From positions 29,835 to 93,834 of the forward strand of contig CAILJB010000112.1 in NCBI GenBank assembly GCA_903834465.1: 64,000 nt of DNA, in the 5' to 3' direction. Position 1 is the first letter of the stretch, and each line of letters opens with the position of its first letter. Below the pieces are notes generated by a model. The model saw nothing but the letters and a program-made list of their open reading frames with translations. It was not told where the DNA came from and did not search any database. Below are positions 8,780-17,347 of this stretch, piece after piece. Both the position numbers and the translations under genes were made by a program. Origin of the DNA: an uncultured Pseudomonadota bacterium (GTDB lineage Bacteria; Pseudomonadota; Gammaproteobacteria; Methylococcales; Methylomonadaceae).

Positions 8780-10612
8780 TCAACGTATCGAGTGTAATTT
8801 AATGACGGTGTCATGTTCATGAAAATCACCCTGCCTATCGTTAGCGGCTTGAATGGTCTCTAACGTTTTAGGGCTTTGACGGTGATTCACAAAATAACTA
8901 TTCCCTTCAATTTTCTTCGCCATTTTTTTTGATTCCGACGCTAAATCCGCAATATCAACATGGGAATGGCAATGAATGGTTGTCATGGGCGAAACTAAAC
9001 CTACCGATAAACTGGTCATTGGGAAAAAACATTTTTCACCTGTACGATTTTCTGCTCGAATACCGCCTGCCTCAACATCTGTAGGCGTGTAATAATTCGG
9101 CACTAATTCTTCAAACGCATCCAATACTTTTTGACAGCGTTCGAGCCAATCTTCACCAGTAAAAATCACAATAAAATCGTCACCACCAATATGCCCAATG
9201 CGCCCACTTTCGGCGGGTATACATTGTTTTAATGTTGTTGCGACAGCTTTAATAATGTCATCGCCCGCGCTATAACCATAAATATCGTTAAACGGCTTGA
9301 AATTATCCAAATCAAAATAACCAAAACCAAACGATGTTTTGCTCGCAAGCAGTTGATTAACCTGTTCATTCATCGGTACGCTACCCGGTAATAATGTCAG
9401 TGGATTCGCGTGTTTAGCATTATCGATTTGTTGCAACGTAATTTTTTCTAATAACGACAAGATAGTTGCAATGCCTGCATATTTCCCCTTACGCGTAATG
9501 ATAAATGCCTGTTCATGACGCATAGTCGAGGTCAATTGTTGACTCACTGATTCAATAGGCGTGTTGTGATCAATACTTAGTGGGATTTGATCGATAAAGG
9601 TTTTAATCGGTTTACGCCCGTATAATTCCATGCCGTAACGACTTGAAAATAATTTCGACAGAAAAATATCACGAAAAATAATGCCCGACGCAATATCAAA
9701 ATCTACCAGTGGCAGAATGGTTAATTCTGGGTGTTGTTGAAAAAGATTCATCACATCGCTAATCAATGTATCTGCTGAAATCGGCGCAATAAAACGGCTG
9801 ATTGCATCCACAGATGTTGAATTTACCCACACGGGTTTCTTTTCCGAGGAATCTTCAGGTAAGAAAATGTCCACATCAATTTTTCCTAATGGCATTGCGG
9901 CAGGTCTTGCTAAGTAATAACCTTGCCCGTGAGAAATACCTAATTTTTCAATCGTTTTAAATTCGGCTTCAGTCTCAATGCCTTCGGCGATAACATTGCA
10001 ATTAAGCGAACTAGCAATGCCTTGAATTGAACGAACAAAATTAAGTTTGACCGAATCATTTTGTAATTCTTGAATAAAATGCTGATCGATTTTGACATAT
10101 TCAGGCAGTAGTTCTGACCACAAACGTAAGCTTGAATACCCTGCCCCTAAATCATCTAACGCAATTTCAAAGCCCATACCGCGGTAGTGCATCACCGCTT
10201 CGCGCATTAGTTCGTAGTCGTCGGTAGGCTTATGTTCAGTTAATTCAATGACGACGCTATGCGGATTTAAACCAAATTGGTCTAAATAACGCAATGTTTC
10301 GCCCGTTTTAAATTCAGGTTGCAACAAAACGTGTGGACTGACATTTAGAAATAATTTTGCATCCAAATTAAAATCCGCAAAATGTTTAATACTCAATTCA
10401 CGACAAACAAATTCTAGTTGTGAACTCAAACCATAGCGTTCTGCAATGTCAAACAAATTAAGAGGGCTATGCAACGGACTATTCGACGGACCTCGAATCA
10501 GTGCTTCATAACCAATAATTTTCTTTTGTGAAATAGAAACAATGGGTTGAAAGTGTGGTGTAAGTTTTTTGTGTTCTAGGATTGTAATCAGTTCTTGTTG
10601 CAATGCGGACAC
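8780..10612 (-). CDS. EAL-CBS-GGDEF cyclic-di-GMP signalling protein
   Basis: 610-residue soluble c-di-GMP protein. Residues about 1-240 are an EAL phosphodiesterase domain with its key motifs intact (YEALIRG, ALDDLGAGYSSL, KID, AEGIETEAEF, GQGYYLARP). A CBS-pair-like region follows at about 270-400 (ISADTLISDVMNLF ... DHNTPIESVSQQL). A C-terminal GGDEF domain runs from about 405 (FDLDNFKPFNDIYGYSAGDD). Its signature reads GGDDF rather than GGDEF, and the preceding RIGH lacks the Asp of the RxxD inhibition site. The protein is therefore most likely a phosphodiesterase tuned by the CBS or GGDEF parts; cyclase activity is uncertain. It has no membrane segments. It is transcribed alone, convergent to ratB and divergent from the glycosyltransferase. 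Confidence 0.92.
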   Translation of the reverse strand: MSALQQELITILEHKKLTPHFQPIVSISQKKIIGYEALIRGPSNSPLHSPLNLFDIAERYGLSSQLEFVCRELSIKHFADFNLDAKLFLNVSPHVLLQPEFKTGETLRYLDQFGLNPHSVVIELTEHKPTDDYELMREAVMHYRGMGFEIALDDLGAGYSSLRLWSELLPEYVKIDQHFIQELQNDSVKLNFVRSIQGIASSLNCNVIAEGIETEAEFKTIEKLGISHGQGYYLARPAAMPLGKIDVDIFLPEDSSEKKPVWVNSTSVDAISRFIAPISADTLISDVMNLFQQHPELTILPLVDFDIASGIIFRDIFLSKLFSSRYGMELYGRKPIKTFIDQIPLSIDHNTPIESVSQQLTSTMRHEQAFIITRKGKYAGIATILSLLEKITLQQIDNAKHANPLTLLPGSVPMNEQVNQLLASKTSFGFGYFDLDNFKPFNDIYGYSAGDDIIKAVATTLKQCIPAESGRIGHIGGDDFIVIFTGEDWLERCQKVLDAFEELVPNYYTPTDVEAGGIRAENRTGEKCFFPMTSLSVGLVSPMTTIHCHSHVDIADLASESKKMAKKIEGNSYFVNHRQSPKTLETIQAANDRQGDFHEHDTVIKLHSIR

Positions 10613-10811
10613 TGGAAAATACCTATTTTTGATAAAAAATTACCGTCAGCATAATTTATTTTCATGACAATGTTGTGACAATTGTGACAGCTCAATGACG
10701 TAATTGTAATGTAAAGTTGAGTTTTAACACGGGAGCATAAGCAACTGGCGATGTACTTGCCATTTTGCACGCTAACCATAGAAATAATAGCAAAAGCGTT
10801 ATGATAGCGAA

Positions 10812-10840
10812 TTAAAAAGTCTGGCGTATTGCGGTATAAT
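10812..10840 (+). promoter_or_regulatory. Probable sigma70 promoter of the glycosyltransferase gene
   Basis: A perfect TATAAT lies at 10835-10840, with a poor -35 (TTAAAA) 17 bases before it. The predicted start site is about 30 bases upstream of the coding start. Confidence 0.5.
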
Positions 10841-10875
10841 CACACCGGTTGTCACATTGAGGAGTGAAATAAGTG

Positions 10876-11610
10876 ATGAAAATTTTTGTCATTAGTTTGT
10901 TAAATAGCGATAATCGCAGGGCTAACACTACAACTAAGTTAACAAACAAAGGAATACAATTTGAGTTTTTAGATGCTATAGATGGTCGAACCAGTCATCA
11001 CCCCTATTTGGGAAATTATAATGAATCTGCTTTTTTAATCAATCGCCGTAGAAAAGCGGCTTTAGGTGAATTAGGTTGTTATGTTAGTCATTTAATAGCA
11101 TGGGAAAAATGTATTGAACTAAATGAACCCGTGGTTGTGTTAGAAGATGATTTTGAATTAACGGATAACTTTATTGACGGATTAAATTTTATAGCGAATT
11201 TGACAGATGAGGTGCCTTTTATTCGTTTGGAACCATTGGAATCAAAAATGGTTTTAAATTCACATAAGGGGGCGTTTTTTTCATTAGTTAAGCAATTAAA
11301 TATCTCTATGCGTGCTACAGGCTATGTTGTAACGCCTAATGGTGCAAAAAATCTTTTACAAAAAGGCAGAGAAATTCGTTGTCCTATTGATCTTTATTTG
11401 AAATATAGTTTTTTACATAAACAACCTATGTACGCGTTAGTTCCGCACATTATCCACCACTCGCACTCAGGCATCGCCTCAATTATTGGAGATGATATAA
11501 GAATTCAACGAGAACGAGGATTGACACTACAATTAAAACGATTTTTTTTCAGATGGTTTTATATTGCAGCTAATACAATAACAAATTTAAATAACCATCC
11601 ACTTAGCTAA
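10876..11610 (+). CDS. Family 25 glycosyltransferase (lipooligosaccharide biosynthesis type)
   Basis: 244-residue GT25 enzyme, the family of beta-galactosyltransferases that extend lipooligosaccharide in Neisseria and Haemophilus. Family landmarks are the N-terminal KIFVISLLNSDNRR, FEFLDAIDGR, the LGELGCYVSHLIAWEKC block and the nucleotide-sugar/metal motif VVLEDDFEL. The distal part has RATGYVVTPNGAKNLL and CPIDLYL, also typical. Acceptor and sugar cannot be read from sequence. A GAGGAG ribosome site serves either the ATG at 10876 or a GTG three bases earlier. Base composition looks more AT-rich than the flanking housekeeping genes, so horizontal acquisition is possible. No other surface-polysaccharide genes are adjacent. 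Confidence 0.88.
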   Translation: MKIFVISLLNSDNRRANTTTKLTNKGIQFEFLDAIDGRTSHHPYLGNYNESAFLINRRRKAALGELGCYVSHLIAWEKCIELNEPVVVLEDDFELTDNFIDGLNFIANLTDEVPFIRLEPLESKMVLNSHKGAFFSLVKQLNISMRATGYVVTPNGAKNLLQKGREIRCPIDLYLKYSFLHKQPMYALVPHIIHHSHSGIASIIGDDIRIQRERGLTLQLKRFFFRWFYIAANTITNLNNHPLS

Positions 11611-11708
11611 ATCATGGTTCTAATGGATATTTTTAATTTTGCATTGCAGCATTTGTAGATTAGGGCATATTATCTGGACGATGAAAAACGTATTTTTGGA
11701 GAATAGTC

Positions 11709-11891
11709 ATGGTCTCAATTCGTTCACCAGCCGTTGCAGGTACATTTTATCCAGCCAATCCAGAAATATTACGAAAAGCGTTAGCAAAAAAGAAATCTCG
11801 TCAAATTAAAACTATCGATTTAAGAAATTCAGGCGATACCGCTGGAGATAAACAACAAGTTGTGGGGTATGGGGCTTATGTCATTAACTAA
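11709..11891 (+). pseudogene. Internally deleted Memo-family gene (AmmeMemoRadiSam system protein B remnant)
   Basis: A 60-codon frame opens exactly like a Memo/AmmeMemoRadiSam B protein (IRSPAVAGTFYPANPEILRK, residues 4-23) and closes like the end of one (NSGDTAGDKQQVVGYGAYV). Normal members are about 260-280 residues, so about 200 central residues are missing in frame. The join lies near residues 27-35 (about 11790-11815). All central Memo-fold residues, including those that line the site related to dioxygenases, are gone, so activity is very unlikely. The stop overlaps the AMMECR1 gene by 14 bases, which is the normal B-A gene order. Upstream translation may still be kept to couple expression of the next gene. 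Confidence 0.8.
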
Positions 11892-12435
11892 TCAACAACA
11901 GCAAATATTGCTAAAAACCGCTAAAGATTCTATTGCTCATGGTTTGGAATATGGCAAAGCATTAGCCGTGAATGCAAAAGAGTATCCCGAAGAATTACAG
12001 GCAATTCGCGCCACATTTGTGACATTAGAAATTAACGACCATTTGCGTGGTTGTGTTGGAATGTTGGAAGCGGTTCGCCCGTTAGTTGTCGATATTGCAG
12101 AAAATGCTTTTTTAGCTGCATTTGATGACTACCGTTTCCCACCCGTCTGTGCAGAAGAATATTCGTATTTAAACATACACCTTTCTATTCTCAGCCCCGC
12201 CGAGCGGATTATTTTTAACTCAGAAGACGATTTAATTCATCAATTGAATCCACACGTTGACGGTTTGATTCTGCAAGAAGGTGCGTTGCGTGGGACATTT
12301 TTACCTTCGGTATGGGATTCGTTGCCTGCACCGCAGCAATTTTTACAACATCTAAAATTGAAAACAGGTTTAACGCGGCATTATTGGTCAAAAACATTGC
12401 ACGTCTATCGTTATCATTGCGAAGTTATCACTTGA
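11878..12435 (+). CDS. AMMECR1-domain protein (AmmeMemoRadiSam system protein A)
   Basis: 185-residue AMMECR1 protein. The signature LRGCVGMLEAVRPL and the block AFDDYRFPPVCAEEY are clear, followed by HLSILSPAE and GLILQEG..RGTFLPSVW. The family usually stands beside Memo (protein B) and a radical SAM enzyme; the reaction is not settled. The ATG at 11878 is preferred because it begins the conserved part directly. Other possible starts at 11860 and 11869 add only a few residues. The partner Memo gene just upstream is a deletion remnant and the radical SAM partner is not in the window, so this protein may act alone. Confidence 0.92.
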   Translation: MSLTNQQQQILLKTAKDSIAHGLEYGKALAVNAKEYPEELQAIRATFVTLEINDHLRGCVGMLEAVRPLVVDIAENAFLAAFDDYRFPPVCAEEYSYLNIHLSILSPAERIIFNSEDDLIHQLNPHVDGLILQEGALRGTFLPSVWDSLPAPQQFLQHLKLKTGLTRHYWSKTLHVYRYHCEVIT

Positions 12436-12446
12436 TTTCCGACCTA

Positions 12447-13418
12447 TCAAAGCCTGTAAGCCTTTAACATCATTTTAAGATTTGCAGGTTTTTGAAGGTC
12501 TTTGATGTCACGTTTTAATTTTGTAATCGAAAATTTCATGGCATTCATGTCATCTTGCAACGCTTTTAGCACTTGTTTCATCGACAATGGTAAATGCGAT
12601 GGAATATTCAAATGTTCCCGAAAAGGTGATTCCACTAAAACAATTTCTTGATTCAATTCATCGAGCTGCGTTTGCAAAATTTTATTGAAATGTCTTAACC
12701 GATTTTCGGCAATGGTATTTAGTTGCGTTTGATTGATTTGTTCAATTTCCAGTTGCAACGCCAACAATTGCAATAAATCTTTTTTGGCATAAGCCGTATT
12801 CGCACGTTGCATCAATTTTGTTTTTCGATTACGTTCCTCTTCATCAGGTTCACGATCGGGATGCAACACCGCAACAAGCTGTCGAAAAACCGCTTGTATA
12901 GATTTACTCATATTTTGTGCATCTTCTTTTTCTTGAGCCACTATTTCGAGCTGTTTTGCGGATTTTTTACGATGATTACGCCTTTCTTCAGGGGCATCAT
13001 CGTAAAATATTTCGGCGATAAAATCATCTTGTTCTGGGTATTCAGCATCGAAATCTGTATCACTGTATCGGTTGTACAGCTCTTTTAATTCATCTTTTCC
13101 GTGCTGGCTAATCAATTCCATCGTTACAGTCGTCAGAATGTCTTTGATTTTTGCTTTATCCGTTTTTTTGAATGATTTGTCACCATACGCCTCGTCCAAC
13201 AAATGTACTAATTTAATGCGATGCGCGTTGTAACTGTCCCACAGCGGTTGATATTCATCATGGACACGATGCTGATATTTTGGAATCGCATCGTGCCATT
13301 CTTGCAGCACGGTTTTTTGCGCCTCAATTTTTTTTCTTAACGCATTAAATTTTTGCTGCGCCTTAGATGACACCGATTTTTCAGTGTCATCATGAATGTG
13401 AATAATTCGATTAGACAT
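12447..13418 (-). CDS. J-domain-like coiled-coil protein
   Basis: 323-residue soluble protein. A J-domain-like core lies at about 172-225 with an intact HPD motif at residues 186-188 (VFRQLVAVLHPDREP) and a following helix (RANTAYAKKDLLQLLAL). The flanks are highly charged helices likely to form coiled coils (20-50 and 235-320). J-domain proteins stimulate the ATPase of DnaK-type chaperones. This one lacks the zinc and substrate domains of DnaJ, so its client is unknown. It starts 3 bases after the ppsA stop, so it is probably the last gene of the nifJ-ppsA operon. Confidence 0.75.
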   Translation of the reverse strand: MSNRIIHIHDDTEKSVSSKAQQKFNALRKKIEAQKTVLQEWHDAIPKYQHRVHDEYQPLWDSYNAHRIKLVHLLDEAYGDKSFKKTDKAKIKDILTTVTMELISQHGKDELKELYNRYSDTDFDAEYPEQDDFIAEIFYDDAPEERRNHRKKSAKQLEIVAQEKEDAQNMSKSIQAVFRQLVAVLHPDREPDEEERNRKTKLMQRANTAYAKKDLLQLLALQLEIEQINQTQLNTIAENRLRHFNKILQTQLDELNQEIVLVESPFREHLNIPSHLPLSMKQVLKALQDDMNAMKFSITKLKRDIKDLQKPANLKMMLKAYRL

Positions 13419-13421
13419 AAT

Positions 13422-15836
13422 TTAATTTTGTGCCAGTTTGTCTTCTGTTTCCAAAACCAATTGCGTCGTTTTCAACACGGTGTCAGGATTTAAACTCATC
13501 GAATCAATGCCCACTTCCACCAAGAATTGCGCCATTTCAGGATAATCAGACGGGGCTTGTCCACACAAACCACAATGTTTACCGTTACGTTTAGAACCTG
13601 CTACCGCGAGACGAATCATCTCTTTTACACCGTCGTCACGTTCATCAAAATCTTCTGCCAAAATCGCTGAATCTCTATCAACGCCTAATGTGAGCTGTGT
13701 TAAATCATTCGAGCCAATCGAAAAACCGTCGAAATGCTGCGAAAATGCATCAATCGAAATCACGTTATTGGGAATTTCGCACATAACGTAAATCTGTAAA
13801 CCATTTTCGCCACGTTTCAAACCCAATTGCGCCATGTAACCCAACACTTTTTTGGCTTCTTGAACTCGTCGGCAGAAAGGAATCATCAAAATGACATTGG
13901 TCAATCCCATGTCGTCGCGGATACGTTTCATCGCCGCGCATTCGAGTGCAAACCCTTCGGCGTACGCTGGATGCGTGTAGCGTGACGCGCCACGAAAACC
14001 AATCATCGGATTTTCTTCATCAAATTCAAACCAGCGTCCGCCGAGCAACGTCGCGTATTCATTGGTTTTAAAATCCGACATTCGCACGACAACCGGTTTT
14101 GGATAAAACGCCGCGCCAATTGTGCCAACGCCTTCGGCTAATTTACTGATAAAGAATTCTTGCGGCGAATCGTAATGGCGCGTTAGTTTCGCTAGTTGCT
14201 CGCGTTCATTTGCATCTTGCACGCGTTCAGGATGAATCAACGCCATCGGATGTGCTTTGATATATTCAGTAATGATGAATTCCATCCGCATCAGCCCCAC
14301 GCCATCATTGGGCAAAAAACTAGTTTTGAATGCTACTTCTGGGTTGGCAATATTGAGCATAATATGGGTTTTAGGGCGTTTCATGCCCGCTAAATCGGTT
14401 GTTTGAACATTAAAATTCAAAATTCCCGCATACACTTTCCCCACATCGCCTTCGGCACACGATACAGTGACAGGCGTATTGTTTTGAATGGTCGTGGTCG
14501 CGTTTTCACAACCGACTACCGCTGGAACGCCTAATTCACGCGAAATAATGGCGGCGTGACATGTGCGCCCGCCTCGATTTGTCACAATCGCCGAAGCCAT
14601 TTTCATTACAGGCTCCCAATCAGGTGTAGTCATATCAGCAACCAAAACTTCCCCAGCCTTAAAACTGCTGAGCTGTTGAGGATTTTCAATGATTCGCGCG
14701 GTGCCCGTGGCGATTTTGCTGCCCACTGAATGACCGGTGATAATTGGTTCGGCAGTTTCGTTGAGCGTGTATTGCTCTAACATCATGCCGCGCAATTGAG
14801 AAACTACCGTTTCAGGTCGTGCTTGGACAATATAGAGCGTGCCATCGATGCCATCTTTTGCCCATTCCATATCCATCGGTTTGGCTTTACCCGCTTTGGC
14901 ACTGTAGTGTTTTTCGATTTTGATGGCGTAATCAGCAAGCGTCAACACATCCGAGTCAGTAATACAAAAACGGTTTCGCTCTTCGCTGGACGTAACGATA
15001 TTGTGTGTAGATTCACGAGTGCTGCGGTCGCTGTAAATCATTTTGATTTTTTTTGCGCCTAATGTTCGCCGCAAAACCGCGCGGTATCCTTGTTCAAACG
15101 TCGGTTTATGCACATAAAATTCGTCAGGATCGACAGAACCTTGCACCACATTTTCGCCCAAACCATACGCCCCCGTAATAAACACTACATCGCTAAAACC
15201 TGATTCTGTATCGAGCGAAAACATCACCCCGCTAGCTGATAAATCGGAACGCACCATTTTCATAATTCCGATAGATAAAGCGAGTTTGAAATGGTCGAAG
15301 CCTTGGTCAACACGATAATGAATGGCGCGGTCAGTGAATAAACTAGCAAAACAACGCTTGCACGATTCGAGTAACGCTGCCTCGCCGCGAATGTTTAAAT
15401 AAGTATCTTGTTGCCCTGCAAAACTAGCAGTTGGTAAATCTTCAGCGGTAGCCGAACTGCGAACGGCAACGCTTAACTCTTCGCCATATTCGTTTTGAAG
15501 TTGTTTGTAAGCGGCGAGAATTTGTTGCTGCAAATCATCGGGCAATGGCGCGGCATAAATAATTTCACGCGCTTTGCGAGCGCGTTTAGCAAGGTCATTT
15601 ACATCTTCGGGATTTAAATTGTCTAATGCCTCATGCAATACTTCCCAGCCATTTGCTTTATCTAAAATATATCGGTAAGCCTCCGCCGTAATAGCAAAAC
15701 CGTTAGGAATTTGTACCCCTTGCGCCCCTAATTCTCGATACATCTCACCCAAAGAAGCATTTTTACCACCCACAAGTGGCACGTCATCAATCGTTAATTC
15801 GTTGAACCAGCGAATATAATTTACTTGTTGTGTCAT
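13422..15836 (-). CDS. ppsA: Phosphoenolpyruvate synthase
   Basis: 804-residue enzyme that makes PEP, AMP and phosphate from pyruvate and ATP. The N-terminal ATP-grasp domain starts at VPLVGGKNASLGEM. The swivelling domain carries the phosphohistidine motif GGRTCHAAIISRELGVPAVVG. The C-terminal TIM barrel has the PEP-site block (FSIGSNDLTQLTLGVDRDS) and the late Cys region CGLCGQAPSD. The length matches E. coli PpsA (792). A strong AAGGAGA ribosome site lies about 6 bases before the ATG at 15836. The start lies inside the last 50 bases of the upstream kinase gene. Together with the upstream pyruvate:ferredoxin oxidoreductase, it places the operon at the acetyl-CoA/pyruvate/PEP junction. Confidence 0.96.
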   Translation of the reverse strand: MTQQVNYIRWFNELTIDDVPLVGGKNASLGEMYRELGAQGVQIPNGFAITAEAYRYILDKANGWEVLHEALDNLNPEDVNDLAKRARKAREIIYAAPLPDDLQQQILAAYKQLQNEYGEELSVAVRSSATAEDLPTASFAGQQDTYLNIRGEAALLESCKRCFASLFTDRAIHYRVDQGFDHFKLALSIGIMKMVRSDLSASGVMFSLDTESGFSDVVFITGAYGLGENVVQGSVDPDEFYVHKPTFEQGYRAVLRRTLGAKKIKMIYSDRSTRESTHNIVTSSEERNRFCITDSDVLTLADYAIKIEKHYSAKAGKAKPMDMEWAKDGIDGTLYIVQARPETVVSQLRGMMLEQYTLNETAEPIITGHSVGSKIATGTARIIENPQQLSSFKAGEVLVADMTTPDWEPVMKMASAIVTNRGGRTCHAAIISRELGVPAVVGCENATTTIQNNTPVTVSCAEGDVGKVYAGILNFNVQTTDLAGMKRPKTHIMLNIANPEVAFKTSFLPNDGVGLMRMEFIITEYIKAHPMALIHPERVQDANEREQLAKLTRHYDSPQEFFISKLAEGVGTIGAAFYPKPVVVRMSDFKTNEYATLLGGRWFEFDEENPMIGFRGASRYTHPAYAEGFALECAAMKRIRDDMGLTNVILMIPFCRRVQEAKKVLGYMAQLGLKRGENGLQIYVMCEIPNNVISIDAFSQHFDGFSIGSNDLTQLTLGVDRDSAILAEDFDERDDGVKEMIRLAVAGSKRNGKHCGLCGQAPSDYPEMAQFLVEVGIDSMSLNPDTVLKTTQLVLETEDKLAQN

Positions 15837-17325
15837 GTTGTTCTCCTTGGAGAGGATGAAATAATTTTTCCAACGATAACACCTTGTTATCGACTTGAAT
15901 AACGTGAGTTTGTTCGTTGGTAGTCAGTGGTTGAGCTGTTTTGAGTTGTTGCTGTAATACCTCTAATGTCGCTTCAGAGATGTCATTGTTAAGCTGTTGC
16001 CGTTGAATAATACGACAACTTAATTCTTCTTCTGTTGCCTGAAAATCTAAAATCACAAATCGTACTTGCTGAGTTGCCGCTAGTGTTTGAAATAAAGCGC
16101 GTTGCTCAAATTTGAGAAAAGTAGCATCAATTATTACCGAAAAACCAGCCGCGAGAATATCAACAGCAAAATCAGCAAGTGTTTGATAAGTTTGCGGCGT
16201 GTGTTCTGCACTGTATTTATTTTTTGATTTTGAAAATAAACGTTGCCGCTCAACGTCTGAACGTAAATGAACCATACCCAACGTTTCGGCTAACTTTGCG
16301 CTAAAAGTAGATTTTCCCGAACCAGAATACCCATGCGTAATCAGCAAAAATGGCGTTTTAAACCTGCTAAATTTTTCCGCTAAAGCAGCGTAACTTTTTG
16401 CGGCATATAAATGTGACGGCTCGCGTAATAAAGCAACCTTGGTGCGAACTAACGCCCGATAGACCAAATAATAACGCAGTAAATTTAAACCATGATAATC
16501 ACCGCTATGATGCAAATAGCGATTTAAAAAACGGTAGGCAAATGGTTTTAAATTATGCTGTTCTAAATCCATCATCACAAAAGCCACTTCATCAATCACA
16601 TCAATCCAACGCAACGCAGGATTAAATTCAATGCCATCAAACGGCGTGACGCAATTATCAAGCACCGCAATATTCCCTAAATGCAAATCACCGTGACATT
16701 CTCGAATAACCCCTTGTTGTTTACGCTGCCGAATTAGAGATTCATTTTTCAGCAATTCTTGCTCACCCCAATTTTCTAACTCTGTCAATTGCTGTAAAAA
16801 CCTGTCATTCTCAACCAGCGGGTAAATATTCGCGAAATTTCCTAAAAACCAATGGCGAATTTCTGTTATCGAGCCATAACAACTATCGGTGGTATCCACA
16901 TTGGCATGATGATGAAAATTCGCAACAAGGTCGGCAAGTTGGTCAATAATTTCTACCTCCAAACGACCTTGATTTACCATTTCACTCAACACTTGAGATG
17001 CCGTGAATTGCTGCATTTGCAGCGCGTAATCAATGATTTCACCGTCACCATTTATTTGAGCATTTTTTACTGTTCCCGTAATCGGCACAACTTGTAAATA
17101 AAGGTTTGTCGCAAAACGGCGATTCAGGCGCAATTCTTCTTCGCAGTAAAAACTCCGTTTTTCTAACGTCGAAAAATCTAAAAAATCAAACTGAACCGGC
17201 TTTTTAATTTTATACGCATATTGCCCCGTCAATATCACCCACGAAATATGTGTTTCAATTAATTCAATCGCGCTCACAGGATGCGGATAAGCGTCCAGTT
17301 TAAGCAGTGATTGAATTAACGTCAT
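15787..17325 (-). CDS. Two-domain kinase: APH-like phosphotransferase plus P-loop nucleotide-binding domain
   Basis: 512-residue cytoplasmic protein with two kinase-like parts. The N-terminal half is an aminoglycoside-phosphotransferase/choline-kinase fold with the catalytic loop HGDLHLGN (211-218) and a following metal-site Asp (TPFDGIEF). The C-terminal part is an AAA_33-type P-loop kinase with Walker A GYSGSGKST (332-340). This combination is widespread and often annotated as aminoglycoside phosphotransferase, but a resistance role is not supported by context. Its 3' end overlaps the ppsA start by 50 bases. It follows the dihydroorotate dehydrogenase-like gene by 22 bases. The substrate is unknown. 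Confidence 0.85.
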   Translation of the reverse strand: MTLIQSLLKLDAYPHPVSAIELIETHISWVILTGQYAYKIKKPVQFDFLDFSTLEKRSFYCEEELRLNRRFATNLYLQVVPITGTVKNAQINGDGEIIDYALQMQQFTASQVLSEMVNQGRLEVEIIDQLADLVANFHHHANVDTTDSCYGSITEIRHWFLGNFANIYPLVENDRFLQQLTELENWGEQELLKNESLIRQRKQQGVIRECHGDLHLGNIAVLDNCVTPFDGIEFNPALRWIDVIDEVAFVMMDLEQHNLKPFAYRFLNRYLHHSGDYHGLNLLRYYLVYRALVRTKVALLREPSHLYAAKSYAALAEKFSRFKTPFLLITHGYSGSGKSTFSAKLAETLGMVHLRSDVERQRLFSKSKNKYSAEHTPQTYQTLADFAVDILAAGFSVIIDATFLKFEQRALFQTLAATQQVRFVILDFQATEEELSCRIIQRQQLNNDISEATLEVLQQQLKTAQPLTTNEQTHVIQVDNKVLSLEKLFHPLQGEQHDTTSKLYSLVQRIND

Positions 17326-17347
17326 GAAAGTATCTCGTATCTATCAA

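Noticed and set aside
10588..10779. Cysteine-containing 63-residue minus-strand frame upstream of the c-di-GMP gene
   Set aside because: It overlaps the start of that gene, has no clear ribosome site and lies in the divergent promoter region.
15787..17325. Aminoglycoside resistance gene
   Set aside because: The APH-like fold is fused to a P-loop kinase and sits in a central-metabolism operon, so the resistance label is not supported.
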